From a bacterium (lineage in GTDB: Bacteria > Patescibacteria > Dojkabacteria > JAKAPS01 > JAJZLI01): a DNA stretch of 64,000 nucleotides. The notes beneath the pieces are model-generated. The model searched no databases and was not told the DNA's origin. It worked only from the letters and a program-made list of their open reading frames with translations. The DNA lies in contig JAJZKG010000002.1 in the NCBI GenBank assembly GCA_021809565.1, forward strand, positions 18,828-82,827, in the 5' to 3' direction. This document shows, piece by piece, positions 34,101 to 43,117 of this stretch. Each line of letters starts with the position of its first letter. Within the stretch, counting starts at the first letter, position 1. The position numbers were made by a program, and so were the translations under genes.

Positions 34101-34616
34101 GATGGGAGAAACAGCGAATTATTTGAAAATAAGGTTTCAGTTGGTCCTAGATATATACTAATGCTTGATCATCTTGCTGATACCAAAGTTACTGCACGTT
34201 CCACAGGTCATTATACTGTTGTAAATCAACAGCCACTTGGAGGAAAGGCACAAATGGGAGGACAAAGATTTGGAGAGATGGAAGTTTGGGCATTGGAAGC
34301 TTATGGTGCAGCAAGTACTCTTCAAGAGATGTTATCTATAAAATCTGATGACATTATTGGAAGATCTGAAGCATATAAATCAATAATTCAGAATAAGAAG
34401 ATTCAAATGGTTGGAATCCCAGAATCATTTAAAGTATTACTTTTGGAGCTAAAATCCTTAGCTTTGAATATCGAACCTATTGATGTTGTCGTGGAATCAA
34501 CTCCAGAGGAAGTTGCAGAGGAAAGTGTTTTACCTGAAGATGTTTTTATAGAGAATGATGAGGAAGTTAATGCAGTTTTAAATGACAGTAGTGTCGAAAG
34601 TTTAGAAGAAGAGTAA
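31164..34616 (+). CDS. rpoB: RNA polymerase beta subunit
   Basis: This is the catalytic-core subunit of RNA polymerase. Its 1150 residues include the fork/rifampicin region at 380-408 ([20 protein letters not shown]), [32 protein letters not shown]-like [31 protein letters not shown], and the C-terminal [24 protein letters not shown]. Relative to E. coli several rifampicin-contact positions differ: Q513 is Val388, H526 is Asn401, S531 is Thr406, and L533 is Gly408. The acidic C-terminal tail is lineage-specific. There is no rplJ/rplL upstream, and rpoC follows after 22 nt. Confidence 0.97.
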   Translation: [1150 protein letters not shown]

Positions 34617-34638
34617 TTTTAATTTATATTGTATTATT

Positions 34639-37600
34639 ATGATAAAAGATTTTAAAGCATTAAAAATAACTCTAGCATCACCTGATAATATACAGGATTG
34701 GTCTCATGGTGAAGTTAAAAAAGCAGAGACTATCAATTATAGAACTCAAAGACCTGAAGTTGGAGGTTTAATGTGTGAGAAAATCTTTGGTCCTACAAAA
34801 AATTATGAATGTTATTGTGGAAAATATAAAAAAATAAGGTATAAAGGTATAATTTGTGATAAATGTGGTGTAGAAGTCACAACAAGAAATGTCAGAAGGG
34901 AGAGAATGGGTCATATTAAACTTGCATCTCCGGTGACTCACATATGGTATGTACATGAGGTTCCTAATAAATTATCATTGCTTTTAGATATTACTCAAAA
35001 GAAGCTTATATCAGTATTATATTTTTCAAGATATGTAGTTCTTGATATTGATGAAGAAAATAAAACTAAGGCAATTGATTTTATCAAAAATAGGATAGAA
35101 GAGGAGGAAAAAGTACATAAGGAAGATTTGCAATCTAAGATTGATGCTATAAAAGAGGAAAATGCATCAGTTATAAAAGAAATGAATAAGGAATCTAAAG
35201 GATCTGGATCCAAAGATGAAAAAAATACTGAGGCTCTAGAATTACAAGTTGAGAAAATTAATTTTAAATATAGGCAAAAAATAGCAAAACTCAAAGAGGA
35301 ACAGGACCTTATATTTGCAGAAATATCTAAAGCTAATCAAGATCTTTTAGCATTAGTAAAGAGAATGGTTGTAGGTGAAGTTGTATCTGAGGAAGAATAT
35401 GGAAGACTTATAAGTAATGATTTGGAATTTTTCAAATTAGGTATGGGAAGTGAGGCTATAAGAACACTATTATCAAGGATAAATCTAGAGGAATTGTCAC
35501 AGGCACTATATAAGGATATTAATGCAAAATCAATACAAAAAAGAGTAAGAGTTATCCAGAGACTTAAGATTGTAGAAGGATTTAGAAAGAATAATATGAA
35601 ACCAGAATGGATGGTACTTGATATTATTCCAGTAATTCCTCCTGATTTGAGGCCAATTATTCAATTACCTGGGGGTAGATTTGCAACATCAGATTTAAAT
35701 GATTTGTACAGGAGAGTAATAAATAGAAATAATAGACTTAAGAAACTTGTTGATCTTGGAGCACCAGATGTAATATTAAGAAATGAAAAGAGGATGTTAC
35801 AAGAGAGTGTAGATGCATTGTTTGATAATCAACATAGACCATCTCCTCCAGTTTTAAATTCAAGGAGAATTCCATATAAATCATTGTCTGACAATATAAG
35901 GGGAAAATATGGAAGATTTAGAGAGAATTTGCTAGGAAAGAGAGTAGATTACTCAGGAAGAGCAGTGATAACTGCAGGACCTGATTTAAATTTGTATCAA
36001 TGTGGGTTACCTAAAAAAATGGCTTTAGAATTGTTTAAGCCTTTCGTTATGAGAGAGATACTGTATAGGGATCTTGCACCTAATATAAAAGGGGCAAAGA
36101 TGTTGTTTGAACAAGCAACTCCAGAAGTATGGGATATTTTGGAGGAAGTTATAAAAGATAGACCTGTTCTTCTAAATAGGGCACCTACTTTACATAAACA
36201 AGGTGTTCAAGGATTTTATCCTATACTTATTGAAGGAGATGCTATAAAATTACACCCTCTATCTTGTGATGGATTTAATGCAGATTTCGACGGTGATGCT
36301 ATGGCTGTCCATGTTCCTTTATCAGATGAAGCTATTGAAGAGGTAAAGAATCTTATGATGGCACATAGTAATTTGTTCCTTGCTGCTGATGGAGCACCAG
36401 TTATAACGCTAAAAAGAGATATGGTTTATGGTTGTTATTATTTAACTTCTATAGCCAAGGAATCTTTACAGTTTACCTTTAGCTCTCCTGAAGATTTATT
36501 ATCAGCTCAAGAAAAAGGTCTAGTACATTTTAGAGAACTTGTTAATGTAAGGATAGATGGAAAAATGGTAAAAACTACTGCTGGTAGGATAATATTTAAT
36601 AATGTTTTACCAGAAGAAATTCCATATGTTAATGAAATAACCAATGATACATTGATAACCAGTATAATAATATCTTGTGTTGAGAAAATTGGTGCAAAGG
36701 ATACTATTCCAGTACTTGATAAACTCAAAGATTTAGGTTTTAAATATGCTCTAAAATCTGATTTTTCAATATCACTTTCAGACTGTAAGATATTACCTGA
36801 GAAGGATAGTATGATTGCTGAAACAAATTTAAAAATTGAGAAACTAGTTGACTCATATAAGGAAGGTCTAATTACAAAGGGGGAAAGGATCCAGTTATCA
36901 ACAGTTTTGTGGAAAGAAGTGACTGATTCAATAGCAGATAAATCTCTTGCTAATTTGGATGATTCTAATATTTTTAAAACCATAGTGACAAATAAATTTA
37001 TGGGTGCAAATATAGATCAATTAAAACAGATAATAGGGATGAAAGGTCTTGTTATTGACCCTACAGGAGGTATAGTTGAATTACCTGTAAAATCTAATTA
37101 TGTTGAAGGATTTTCAGTTTTTGAATACCTTGTGGAAGCTAGATCTACTAGAAAAGGTCTTGCTGATGTGGCTTTAAAAACTTCTAATACTGGGTATCTT
37201 ACAAGAAGAATGGTTGATGTTGCTCATGATGTAATAATAAGAGAGGAAGATTGTAAGAATTTTGGAGAAGGTTATGAAATTGCAAAATCAGATAAAAGAG
37301 AGCTTAAATTTGAATTGAGGATTTATGGAAGAGTACTTGCATCTGATATTAAAGTTGGAGGTAAAACAGTTTATCCAGTAAATACTATTATTGATAGAGC
37401 TACTGCACATGATATAGCAGATAATCCTGATATAGATAAAGTGTATTTGAGAACTCCTCTAACTTGTGGTTCTCAATATGGGCTTTGTACTATGTGTTAT
37501 GGTTACAATATGAGTGATAATAAACTTGTTGGTATAGGTACTGCAGTAGGAGTTATTGCGGCTCAGGCTGTTGGACAAAAAGGATCTCAGCTAACACTAA

Positions 37601-38505
37601 ATTCAAAACATGTTTCAGGAATCATAGGAGGAGCAGATATGTCTAGAGGATATTCTAGGATTGAAGAACTTATGGAAGCAAGAATACCTAAAGGGGAAGC
37701 AAAAATAGCAGATATATCAGGAACTGTATCTATTGAAAATGTTGATTCTAAAGTTAGAGTACAAATTATAGGTGATCAAAAAGTTAGACAGGATTATGTT
37801 CTTATTAAGGATGATGTTGTTGCTTTTGTAGGAACAAAGAAAGTTTTGCCTGGAACATTACTTTATACTCACAAAAATGGAATTCAGGTTGTAGCTCCAT
37901 TTAAAGGTACCGCAACAATAGACAAAGGTAAGGCATTTATTGAGAGTGATAAAGTACAATCAAAAGAATATTTATTTGATGATGACGAGATACTGCTTGT
38001 ACAGGATGGAGAAAAGATAACAGAGGGTACTGAGATAACAGGGGGTAATATTAATCCAAACATACTACTTAAAACATTAGGTATTATGAAAGCTGAAAAA
38101 TATATAATTGACAATCTTTTATATACTTATGAGGATCAGGGTATTACTGTATATGATAAACATATTGAAATCATAGTTTCTCAGATGGGAAGATATGTAA
38201 GAGTTACTAACCCTGGAGATTCAGATGTATTACCTGGATCATATAAGGATATATTCTTCATAAATGAAGAAAATAAGAAAATAAAAGAGTTTGGTGGTAA
38301 GCCTATTATCTTTGAAAGAAGATTGTCAGGTATAACAATAGCGGCATTACATACAGAAAGTTTCTTGTCTGCCGCATCTTTCCAAGAGCAGGTAAGAGTA
38401 TTATCAGATGCTGCAGTATCTGGTAAGATAGATTACTTGCGTGGATTGAAAGAAAATGTTATTATTGGGCGTAAAATTCCTGTTGGGGAAAAAGCTAGAA
38501 TCTAG
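34639..38505 (+). CDS. rpoC: RNA polymerase beta' subunit
   Basis: The 1288-residue subunit carries the N-terminal zinc ribbon (CYCGKYKKIRYKGIICDKCG), the catalytic magnesium motif NADFDGD at 547-553, the rudder/lid region KRVDYSGRAVI, the bridge-helix neighbourhood and the second zinc site (CGSQYGLCTMCYG). A charged helical insertion at about 150-225 contains GSGSKDE, encoded by GGATCTGGATCC (near 35202-35213), resembling palindromic units found in other genes here. It is otherwise complete and collinear with short bacterial RpoC. Confidence 0.97.
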   Translation: MIKDFKALKITLASPDNIQDWSHGEVKKAETINYRTQRPEVGGLMCEKIFGPTKNYECYCGKYKKIRYKGIICDKCGVEVTTRNVRRERMGHIKLASPVTHIWYVHEVPNKLSLLLDITQKKLISVLYFSRYVVLDIDEENKTKAIDFIKNRIEEEEKVHKEDLQSKIDAIKEENASVIKEMNKESKGSGSKDEKNTEALELQVEKINFKYRQKIAKLKEEQDLIFAEISKANQDLLALVKRMVVGEVVSEEEYGRLISNDLEFFKLGMGSEAIRTLLSRINLEELSQALYKDINAKSIQKRVRVIQRLKIVEGFRKNNMKPEWMVLDIIPVIPPDLRPIIQLPGGRFATSDLNDLYRRVINRNNRLKKLVDLGAPDVILRNEKRMLQESVDALFDNQHRPSPPVLNSRRIPYKSLSDNIRGKYGRFRENLLGKRVDYSGRAVITAGPDLNLYQCGLPKKMALELFKPFVMREILYRDLAPNIKGAKMLFEQATPEVWDILEEVIKDRPVLLNRAPTLHKQGVQGFYPILIEGDAIKLHPLSCDGFNADFDGDAMAVHVPLSDEAIEEVKNLMMAHSNLFLAADGAPVITLKRDMVYGCYYLTSIAKESLQFTFSSPEDLLSAQEKGLVHFRELVNVRIDGKMVKTTAGRIIFNNVLPEEIPYVNEITNDTLITSIIISCVEKIGAKDTIPVLDKLKDLGFKYALKSDFSISLSDCKILPEKDSMIAETNLKIEKLVDSYKEGLITKGERIQLSTVLWKEVTDSIADKSLANLDDSNIFKTIVTNKFMGANIDQLKQIIGMKGLVIDPTGGIVELPVKSNYVEGFSVFEYLVEARSTRKGLADVALKTSNTGYLTRRMVDVAHDVIIREEDCKNFGEGYEIAKSDKRELKFELRIYGRVLASDIKVGGKTVYPVNTIIDRATAHDIADNPDIDKVYLRTPLTCGSQYGLCTMCYGYNMSDNKLVGIGTAVGVIAAQAVGQKGSQLTLNSKHVSGIIGGADMSRGYSRIEELMEARIPKGEAKIADISGTVSIENVDSKVRVQIIGDQKVRQDYVLIKDDVVAFVGTKKVLPGTLLYTHKNGIQVVAPFKGTATIDKGKAFIESDKVQSKEYLFDDDEILLVQDGEKITEGTEITGGNINPNILLKTLGIMKAEKYIIDNLLYTYEDQGITVYDKHIEIIVSQMGRYVRVTNPGDSDVLPGSYKDIFFINEENKKIKEFGGKPIIFERRLSGITIAALHTESFLSAASFQEQVRVLSDAAVSGKIDYLRGLKENVIIGRKIPVGEKARI

Positions 38506-38564
38506 ATTTTTGTAGATACTATGACATGGATTTTGAAATTTAAATATTAATTTAAATATATATT

Positions 38565-38978
38565 ATGGCAAGATTGTCACAACTTGTAAGAAAACCTAGA
38601 AAAGATAAAGTGAAAAAGACTAAGTATAAAGCTTTGGCTTTTTCATATAACTCTTTGAAAAATCGGTATATAAAAAACAATTCTCCTTTCAAGAGAGGGG
38701 TTTGTACTGTAGTAAGAACTACTACTCCTAAAAAACCTAATTCTGCGATAAGAAAGATTGCCAAAGTTAGGCTTTCAAACAGATCAGAGATTACAGCATA
38801 TATTCCAGGTGAAGGACATAAACTCCAAGAACACTCTGTTGTTCTTGTAAGAGCAGGAAAGGTTCCTGACGTTCCTGTTGCTAAATATCACATTGTAAGG
38901 GGAACCTATGATGATGCTGGAGGAGTTGAAAATAGGAAGAAAGGAAGATCTAGATATGGAACTAAAAAAGCTAAATAA
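38565..38978 (+). CDS. rpsL: 30S ribosomal protein S12
   Basis: uS12 forms part of the decoding centre. The 137-residue protein has [28 protein letters not shown] (first streptomycin-region lysine retained) and [19 protein letters not shown]. The next segment, almost invariant elsewhere as KDLPGVRYH, reads PDVPVAKYH. The lysine equivalent to E. coli K87 is Pro and the Gly after the second Pro is Val. It is the first of the rpsL-rpsG-fusA str-type cluster; tuf is not adjacent. Confidence 0.96.
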   Translation: MARLSQLVRKPRKDKVKKTKYKALAFSYNSLKNRYIKNNSPFKRGVCTVVRTTTPKKPNSAIRKIAKVRLSNRSEITAYIPGEGHKLQEHSVVLVRAGKVPDVPVAKYHIVRGTYDDAGGVENRKKGRSRYGTKKAK

Positions 38979-38993
38979 TATATAATAAAAATA

Positions 38994-39458
38994 ATGAGAG
39001 GAAGAAAAGCACCAAAAAGACAAATAAATCCTGATATAAAAATGAACAGCGTTAAAGTCGAAAAGTTCATAAATAATTTAATGGTGGGTGGTAAGAAGTC
39101 TATTGCAAGAAAAGTTTTCTATTCATCAATAGATCAGGTGGCAGGTGAAGTTAAAAAAGATCCATTGGATGTTTTTCTAAAAATAATGGATAATGTTTCT
39201 CCAACAATAGAAGTACGTTCAAGAAGAGTGGGGGGGGCTAATTATCAAATTCCAGTTCCAGTCTCCTCTCAACGCGCAGAAGCTCTTGCAATAAGATGGA
39301 TTATTCAATCTGCCAGATCTAAAAAAGGTATGCCTATGGATGAAAGATTAAAGAATGAATTTTTAGATGCATATAATAATACAGGTCTTGCGATTAAAAA
39401 GAAAACTGATGTCGAAAAGATGGCAGAATCTAATAGGGCATTTTCTCATTTAGCTTAA
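38994..39458 (+). CDS. rpsG: 30S ribosomal protein S7
   Basis: uS7 nucleates assembly of the 30S head and contacts E-site tRNA. The 154 residues are collinear with the family: KRQINPDIKMNSVKVEKFINNLMVGGKKSIARKVFY, PTIEVRSRRVGGANYQIPVPV, RWIIQSARSKKG and KKKTDVEKMAESNRAFSHLA. It follows rpsL after 15 nt and precedes fusA by 23 nt. It has no unusual features. Confidence 0.97.
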   Translation: MRGRKAPKRQINPDIKMNSVKVEKFINNLMVGGKKSIARKVFYSSIDQVAGEVKKDPLDVFLKIMDNVSPTIEVRSRRVGGANYQIPVPVSSQRAEALAIRWIIQSARSKKGMPMDERLKNEFLDAYNNTGLAIKKKTDVEKMAESNRAFSHLA

Positions 39459-39481
39459 TTTAAAATAATAATTTCCTATAT

Positions 39482-41545
39482 ATGGATAAGATAAGAAACA
39501 TAGGTATTATTGCTCATATTGATGCTGGAAAAACAACATCAACAGAAAGAGTTTTATATTATACTGGAAAAACATATAAAATTGGAGAAGTTCATGAAGG
39601 TGAAGCTGTAATGGATTGGATGGCTCAAGAAAAAGAGAGGGGAATTACTATTACATCAGCTGCTACAACTACATTTTGGACATTGGGATCATCAAAATAT
39701 AGAATTAACATTATAGATACACCTGGACATGTGGACTTTACTGCAGAAGTAGAGAGGTCTTTAAGAGTGCTTGATGGGGGAGTTGTAGTTTTCGATGGTA
39801 AGATGGGTGTAGAACCACAATCTGAAACCGTGTGGAGGCAAGCTGATAAATACAATGTTCCAAGAATATGTTTTGTGAATAAACTTGATGGTATAGGTGC
39901 CGATTTTTATATGTCATATAAATCTATAGTTGAGAGATTAGGTGCTAATATAGTAGTTATGCAACTTCCAATAGGAATAGAATCTAATTTCAAAGGTATT
40001 GTTGATCTTGTAGAGAATAAGGCATATATGTATAAAAATGATCTTGGTACAGATATTGAGACAATAGAAATTCCAGAAGATATGAAGGCAGAGGTAGAAG
40101 AATATAGGGCAAAGCTTTTTGAAAAAGCTGCAGAATGTGGAAGTAATGATGTTATGGAAAAATACCTAAATGGGGGAGAATTAACAAATGAAGAGATATA
40201 TTCGTCACTGAGATCTGGGGTTATATCAAATACTATTTTTCCTGTTTTTTGTGGATCTGCCTTAAAGAATAAAGGTGTACAGTTACTCCTTGATGCAGTA
40301 GTAAGATTCTTACCTTCTCCTTTAGACACTCCACAAGTTGTAGGAGAAGACAAGAAAGGTGAAAGTGTAAATATAGATATTAGTGATAATGCCCCGTTTT
40401 GTGCTTTAGCTTTTAAAATCATGGTTGATCCAAATGTTGGTAAACTTACATTTTTTAGAGTATATGGGGGTAAAGTAAAAAAAGGGTCATATATTCTTAA
40501 CTCCACAAAAGGTGTAAAAGAAAGAGTATCTAGAATACTTTTGATGCATGCTAATCATAGAGAAGAGATCGATGAACTTGGTGCAGGTGAAATAGGTGCT
40601 CTTGTTGGACTAAAAGACACTGTAACAGGAGATACACTTACTGATGAATCCTACCAAGTTTTGCTTGAAAATATTACATTTCCAGAGCCTGTTGTATCTA
40701 TAGCAATTGAGCCTAAAACTAAACAAGATCAAGAAAAAATGTCTTTAGCCATACATAAACTCGCAGAAGAAGACCCTACTTTTAAAGTAGAATCTGATAT
40801 TGAGACTGGTCAGACAATAATCTCAGGTATGGGGGAATTACATCTTGATATTATCGTAGATAGAATGAAAAGGGAGTTTAATGTTGATGCAAATGTTGGT
40901 AAACCTCAGGTTGCATATAGGGAAACTATAACTGAAGAGGCTCGTGCTGAAGGAAAATATATAAAACAGTCTGGAGGAAGAGGACAATATGGACACTGTT
41001 TCTTACGTATTGAACCTAATGATACTGGTAATGGGTTTGAATTTAAGAGTGAAATTAAAGGAGGAGCAATACCTCAAGAATATATACCTGCTATTGAGAA
41101 AGGTATAAAAGAGACAATGATGAGCGGTACTGTAGCGGGATACCCAGTAGTTGATATAAAAGCAGCTGTGTATGATGGATCATTCCATGAGGTTGACTCA
41201 TCAGAGATGGCATTTAAAATTGCTGCATCAATGGCATTTAAAGATGCTATGAATAAAGCAGCTCCAGTACTATTGGAACCTATAATGAAAGTAGAGGTTG
41301 TTACCCCAGATGAGTTTATGGGGGCTGTTAATGGTATTCTAACTGCAAAAAGAGGCCTTATCTTGGGTGTATCCAATAGAGGAAATGCAAGAGTTATACA
41401 GGCAGAAGTCCCACTATCAAATATGTTTGGTTTTACTACAGAGTTAAGATCTATAACGTCTGGAAGGGGTGCCTCCTCTATGGAGTTTGAGAAATATTCA
41501 ATAGTTCCAAGGAATATTGTAGAAGAAATACAAAAAGGTATATAG
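39482..41545 (+). CDS. fusA: Translation elongation factor G
   Basis: EF-G is the translocation and recycling GTPase. The 687-residue protein has the P-loop AHIDAGKTT (11-19), RGITITSAA (switch I), DTPGHVDFT (G3), NKLD (G4) and the usual five-domain C-terminus with GRGQYGHC and VPLSNMFGF. It is the canonical length for EF-G and ends the rpsL-rpsG-fusA cluster. tRNA and toxin-antitoxin genes follow. Confidence 0.97.
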   Translation: MDKIRNIGIIAHIDAGKTTSTERVLYYTGKTYKIGEVHEGEAVMDWMAQEKERGITITSAATTTFWTLGSSKYRINIIDTPGHVDFTAEVERSLRVLDGGVVVFDGKMGVEPQSETVWRQADKYNVPRICFVNKLDGIGADFYMSYKSIVERLGANIVVMQLPIGIESNFKGIVDLVENKAYMYKNDLGTDIETIEIPEDMKAEVEEYRAKLFEKAAECGSNDVMEKYLNGGELTNEEIYSSLRSGVISNTIFPVFCGSALKNKGVQLLLDAVVRFLPSPLDTPQVVGEDKKGESVNIDISDNAPFCALAFKIMVDPNVGKLTFFRVYGGKVKKGSYILNSTKGVKERVSRILLMHANHREEIDELGAGEIGALVGLKDTVTGDTLTDESYQVLLENITFPEPVVSIAIEPKTKQDQEKMSLAIHKLAEEDPTFKVESDIETGQTIISGMGELHLDIIVDRMKREFNVDANVGKPQVAYRETITEEARAEGKYIKQSGGRGQYGHCFLRIEPNDTGNGFEFKSEIKGGAIPQEYIPAIEKGIKETMMSGTVAGYPVVDIKAAVYDGSFHEVDSSEMAFKIAASMAFKDAMNKAAPVLLEPIMKVEVVTPDEFMGAVNGILTAKRGLILGVSNRGNARVIQAEVPLSNMFGFTTELRSITSGRGASSMEFEKYSIVPRNIVEEIQKGI

Positions 41546-41643
41546 AAAAATATCTGCTCTATGACCACTATTCATATTAATCTTACAATTAAGTAAAGTA
41601 ATACTTCAGTTTCAATGTTATTTTTATCAATATGTAATACTTA

Positions 41644-41672
41644 TTGACAATGTAATATAATTTTGATAGCAT
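41644..41672 (+). promoter_or_regulatory. Promoter of vapBC with TGTAATA direct repeats
   Basis: TTGACA (41644-41649), 17 nt ending TGA, TAGCAT (41667-41672), then 6 nt to the vapB ATG. The 7-mer TGTAATA occurs at 41633-41639 and 41651-41657, flanking the -35, and may be part of the autoregulatory operator. Confidence 0.7.
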
Positions 41673-41678
41673 GAATAC

Positions 41679-41933
41679 ATGCAATATATAGTATCTGTAA
41701 CACAAAAAGGTCAAGCAACAATACCTGTACAAATTCGTAATAAGTTTGGTATGGGTGCCAATACTAGGGTAATTTTTGAAATTACAAATGATAATGAGGT
41801 AATGCTTAAACCAACTGTAGATTTTTTTAAATTTAGAGGGTCAATTAAAGCAAAGAAACCATTTGATATTGGAGCTATGGAAAAAGCTATACAAAATGAA
41901 ATTGTAACTGGATATGCAAAAAAATCTACTTGA
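41679..41933 (+). CDS. vapB: AbrB/SpoVT-type antitoxin (VapB)
   Basis: The 84-residue protein has an N-terminal swapped-hairpin AbrB DNA-binding domain (VSVTQKGQATIPVQIRNKFGMGANTRVIFEITNDNEVMLKP), followed by a toxin-binding tail with FRGSIKAKKPFDIGAMEKAI. It overlaps the PIN toxin by 20 nt. It should neutralise VapC and repress the promoter just upstream. The ATG is 6 nt after the -10 hexamer, so the message is predicted to be leaderless. Confidence 0.88.
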   Translation: MQYIVSVTQKGQATIPVQIRNKFGMGANTRVIFEITNDNEVMLKPTVDFFKFRGSIKAKKPFDIGAMEKAIQNEIVTGYAKKST

Positions 41934-42306
41934 TACAAATATAATTATTAGATTCTTAGTAAATGATGACCTTAAAAAGGTTGATAGAATAGTAAATCTT
42001 TTAAAAGATAAAACCAGTAAAAACATATTATTAGATACTATAATAGCAGAAATAATTTGGGTGCTATTATCATATTATTCTCTAGATAAAAAAGAAATTA
42101 TAGAGAAGCTTAGAGCTTTGATACATGTTCATACGATAGAGTGTAATGAATTGCTCATTGAAAGAGCGTTGACAGTATGGGGAGCTAACAACATTTCATA
42201 TATAGATGCTTACATAATATCAGTGGCAGAATTAGATAATATAAATCTTATATCATATGATAAAAAGTTGACTGGAGTATCTAAGACAATATCTAGAGAG
42301 CCCTAA
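41914..42306 (+). CDS. vapC: PIN-domain ribonuclease toxin (VapC)
   Basis: VapC toxins cleave tRNA or rRNA with a magnesium-dependent PIN active site. The 130-residue protein has LLDTN (Asp7), a conserved Glu in IIAEIIWVL, the third acidic residue in SYIDAYI, and a final Asp in LISYDKKL, so the catalytic quartet is intact. It overlaps vapB by 20 nt. Together with brnTA it is one of two toxin-antitoxin pairs in the window, both at borders between housekeeping operons. Confidence 0.9.
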   Translation: MQKNLLDTNIIIRFLVNDDLKKVDRIVNLLKDKTSKNILLDTIIAEIIWVLLSYYSLDKKEIIEKLRALIHVHTIECNELLIERALTVWGANNISYIDAYIISVAELDNINLISYDKKLTGVSKTISREP

Positions 42307-42397
42307 TCTATATTTATTGATGTAGTTTTGGTTTTAACCCAATCCAGTAAAAATTCAATTAATTGAGCAAGTACGTGATTAATATTAATTTATTTTG

Positions 42398-42403
42398 TAT
42401 AAT
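42398..42403 (+). promoter_or_regulatory. -10 box upstream of tRNA-Leu
   Basis: A perfect TATAAT lies 37 nt before the tRNA 5' end. No convincing -35 is seen. Confidence 0.45.
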
Positions 42404-42417
42404 GTAGGTTACATACT

Positions 42418-42443
42418 AGCATTGTGTGCCAGCATTGTGTGCC
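42418..42443 (+). repeat. 13-nt tandem duplication at the tRNA-Leu 5' border
   Basis: AGCATTGTGTGCC occurs twice in direct succession (42418-42430 and 42431-42443). The second copy supplies the first three bases of the tRNA. Confidence 0.95.
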
Positions 42444-42524
42444 GGAATGGCGGAATTGGTAGACGCACAGGACTCAAAATCCTGCAAGAGCAATCTTATG
42501 TGGGTTCAAGTCCCGCTTCCGGCA
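42441..42524 (+). tRNA. tRNA-Leu (anticodon CAA)
   Basis: The acceptor arms GCCGGAA and TTCCGGC pair fully. The anticodon stem CAGGA/TCCTG carries the loop CTCAAAA (anticodon CAA, reading UUG). A long variable arm (AAGA-GCAA-TCTT) marks a class II tRNA. The T arm is GTGGG-TTCAAGT-CCCGC. Discriminator A is at 42524, and the CCA end is not encoded. The gene lies directly before efp, with about 41 nt between them. Confidence 0.95.
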
Positions 42525-42565
42525 GATTATATCTGGTATATATAACTTTATTAAATATAATTATT

Positions 42566-43117
42566 ATGGCAACATTATCTTCAAATGAATTAAGACAAGG
42601 AACTGTTTTTAAAGATGGTTATGATTATTTTATAGTATTAAAATATGACAGAGTTGTTCAAGGAAGGGGAGGAATGACAGTAAAAATAAAGGTGAAAAAT
42701 CTTAAATCTGGGTCTATAGTAGAGAAAGGATATAAGGGTAATGACAAGGTTGAATCCGTGGATCTTTCAAAAAGAAGTGCTCAATTTCTCTATTCTGATG
42801 GTGTAAACTTACATTTCATGGATACAGATACATTTGATCAGGTGGAAGTTGAAGGACAAAATAAATATTTTAAAGAAGGAGATAAGGCTATTATATCTTA
42901 TCTTGAGGGTGACCCTATAAGTGTAGATATTCCTAATGTGGTATCATTAAAGGTAGCATACACAGATGAAGGAGGCAATAGTGGAAACACTGTATCTAAT
43001 GCTTTGAAGGAGGCAAAAATGGAAACTGGTATTACTGTTATGGTACCTCTTTTTATCAAAACAGGAGAAGTAATTAAAATAAATACTGAAAATAATGAGT
43101 ACAAAGGAAGAAAATAA
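42566..43117 (+). CDS. efp: Translation elongation factor P
   Basis: EF-P relieves stalling at polyproline. The 183-residue protein starts MATLSSNELRQGTVF. The ATG at 42566 is chosen because an open frame further upstream merely reads through the tRNA gene. The modification loop reads VVQGRGGM, with Arg where most EF-Ps carry the modified Lys and Gln instead of Pro. The C-terminal OB domain ends VMVPLFIKTGEVIKINTENNEYKGR. No earP-like gene is seen here, so modification status is unknown. The end overlaps the M16 peptidase by 23 nt. Confidence 0.94.
   Translation: MATLSSNELRQGTVFKDGYDYFIVLKYDRVVQGRGGMTVKIKVKNLKSGSIVEKGYKGNDKVESVDLSKRSAQFLYSDGVNLHFMDTDTFDQVEVEGQNKYFKEGDKAIISYLEGDPISVDIPNVVSLKVAYTDEGGNSGNTVSNALKEAKMETGITVMVPLFIKTGEVIKINTENNEYKGRK

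Noticed and set aside
42395..42565. An upstream extension of the efp frame
   Set aside because: It reads through the whole tRNA-Leu gene; the family start MATLSSNELRQG is at 42566.
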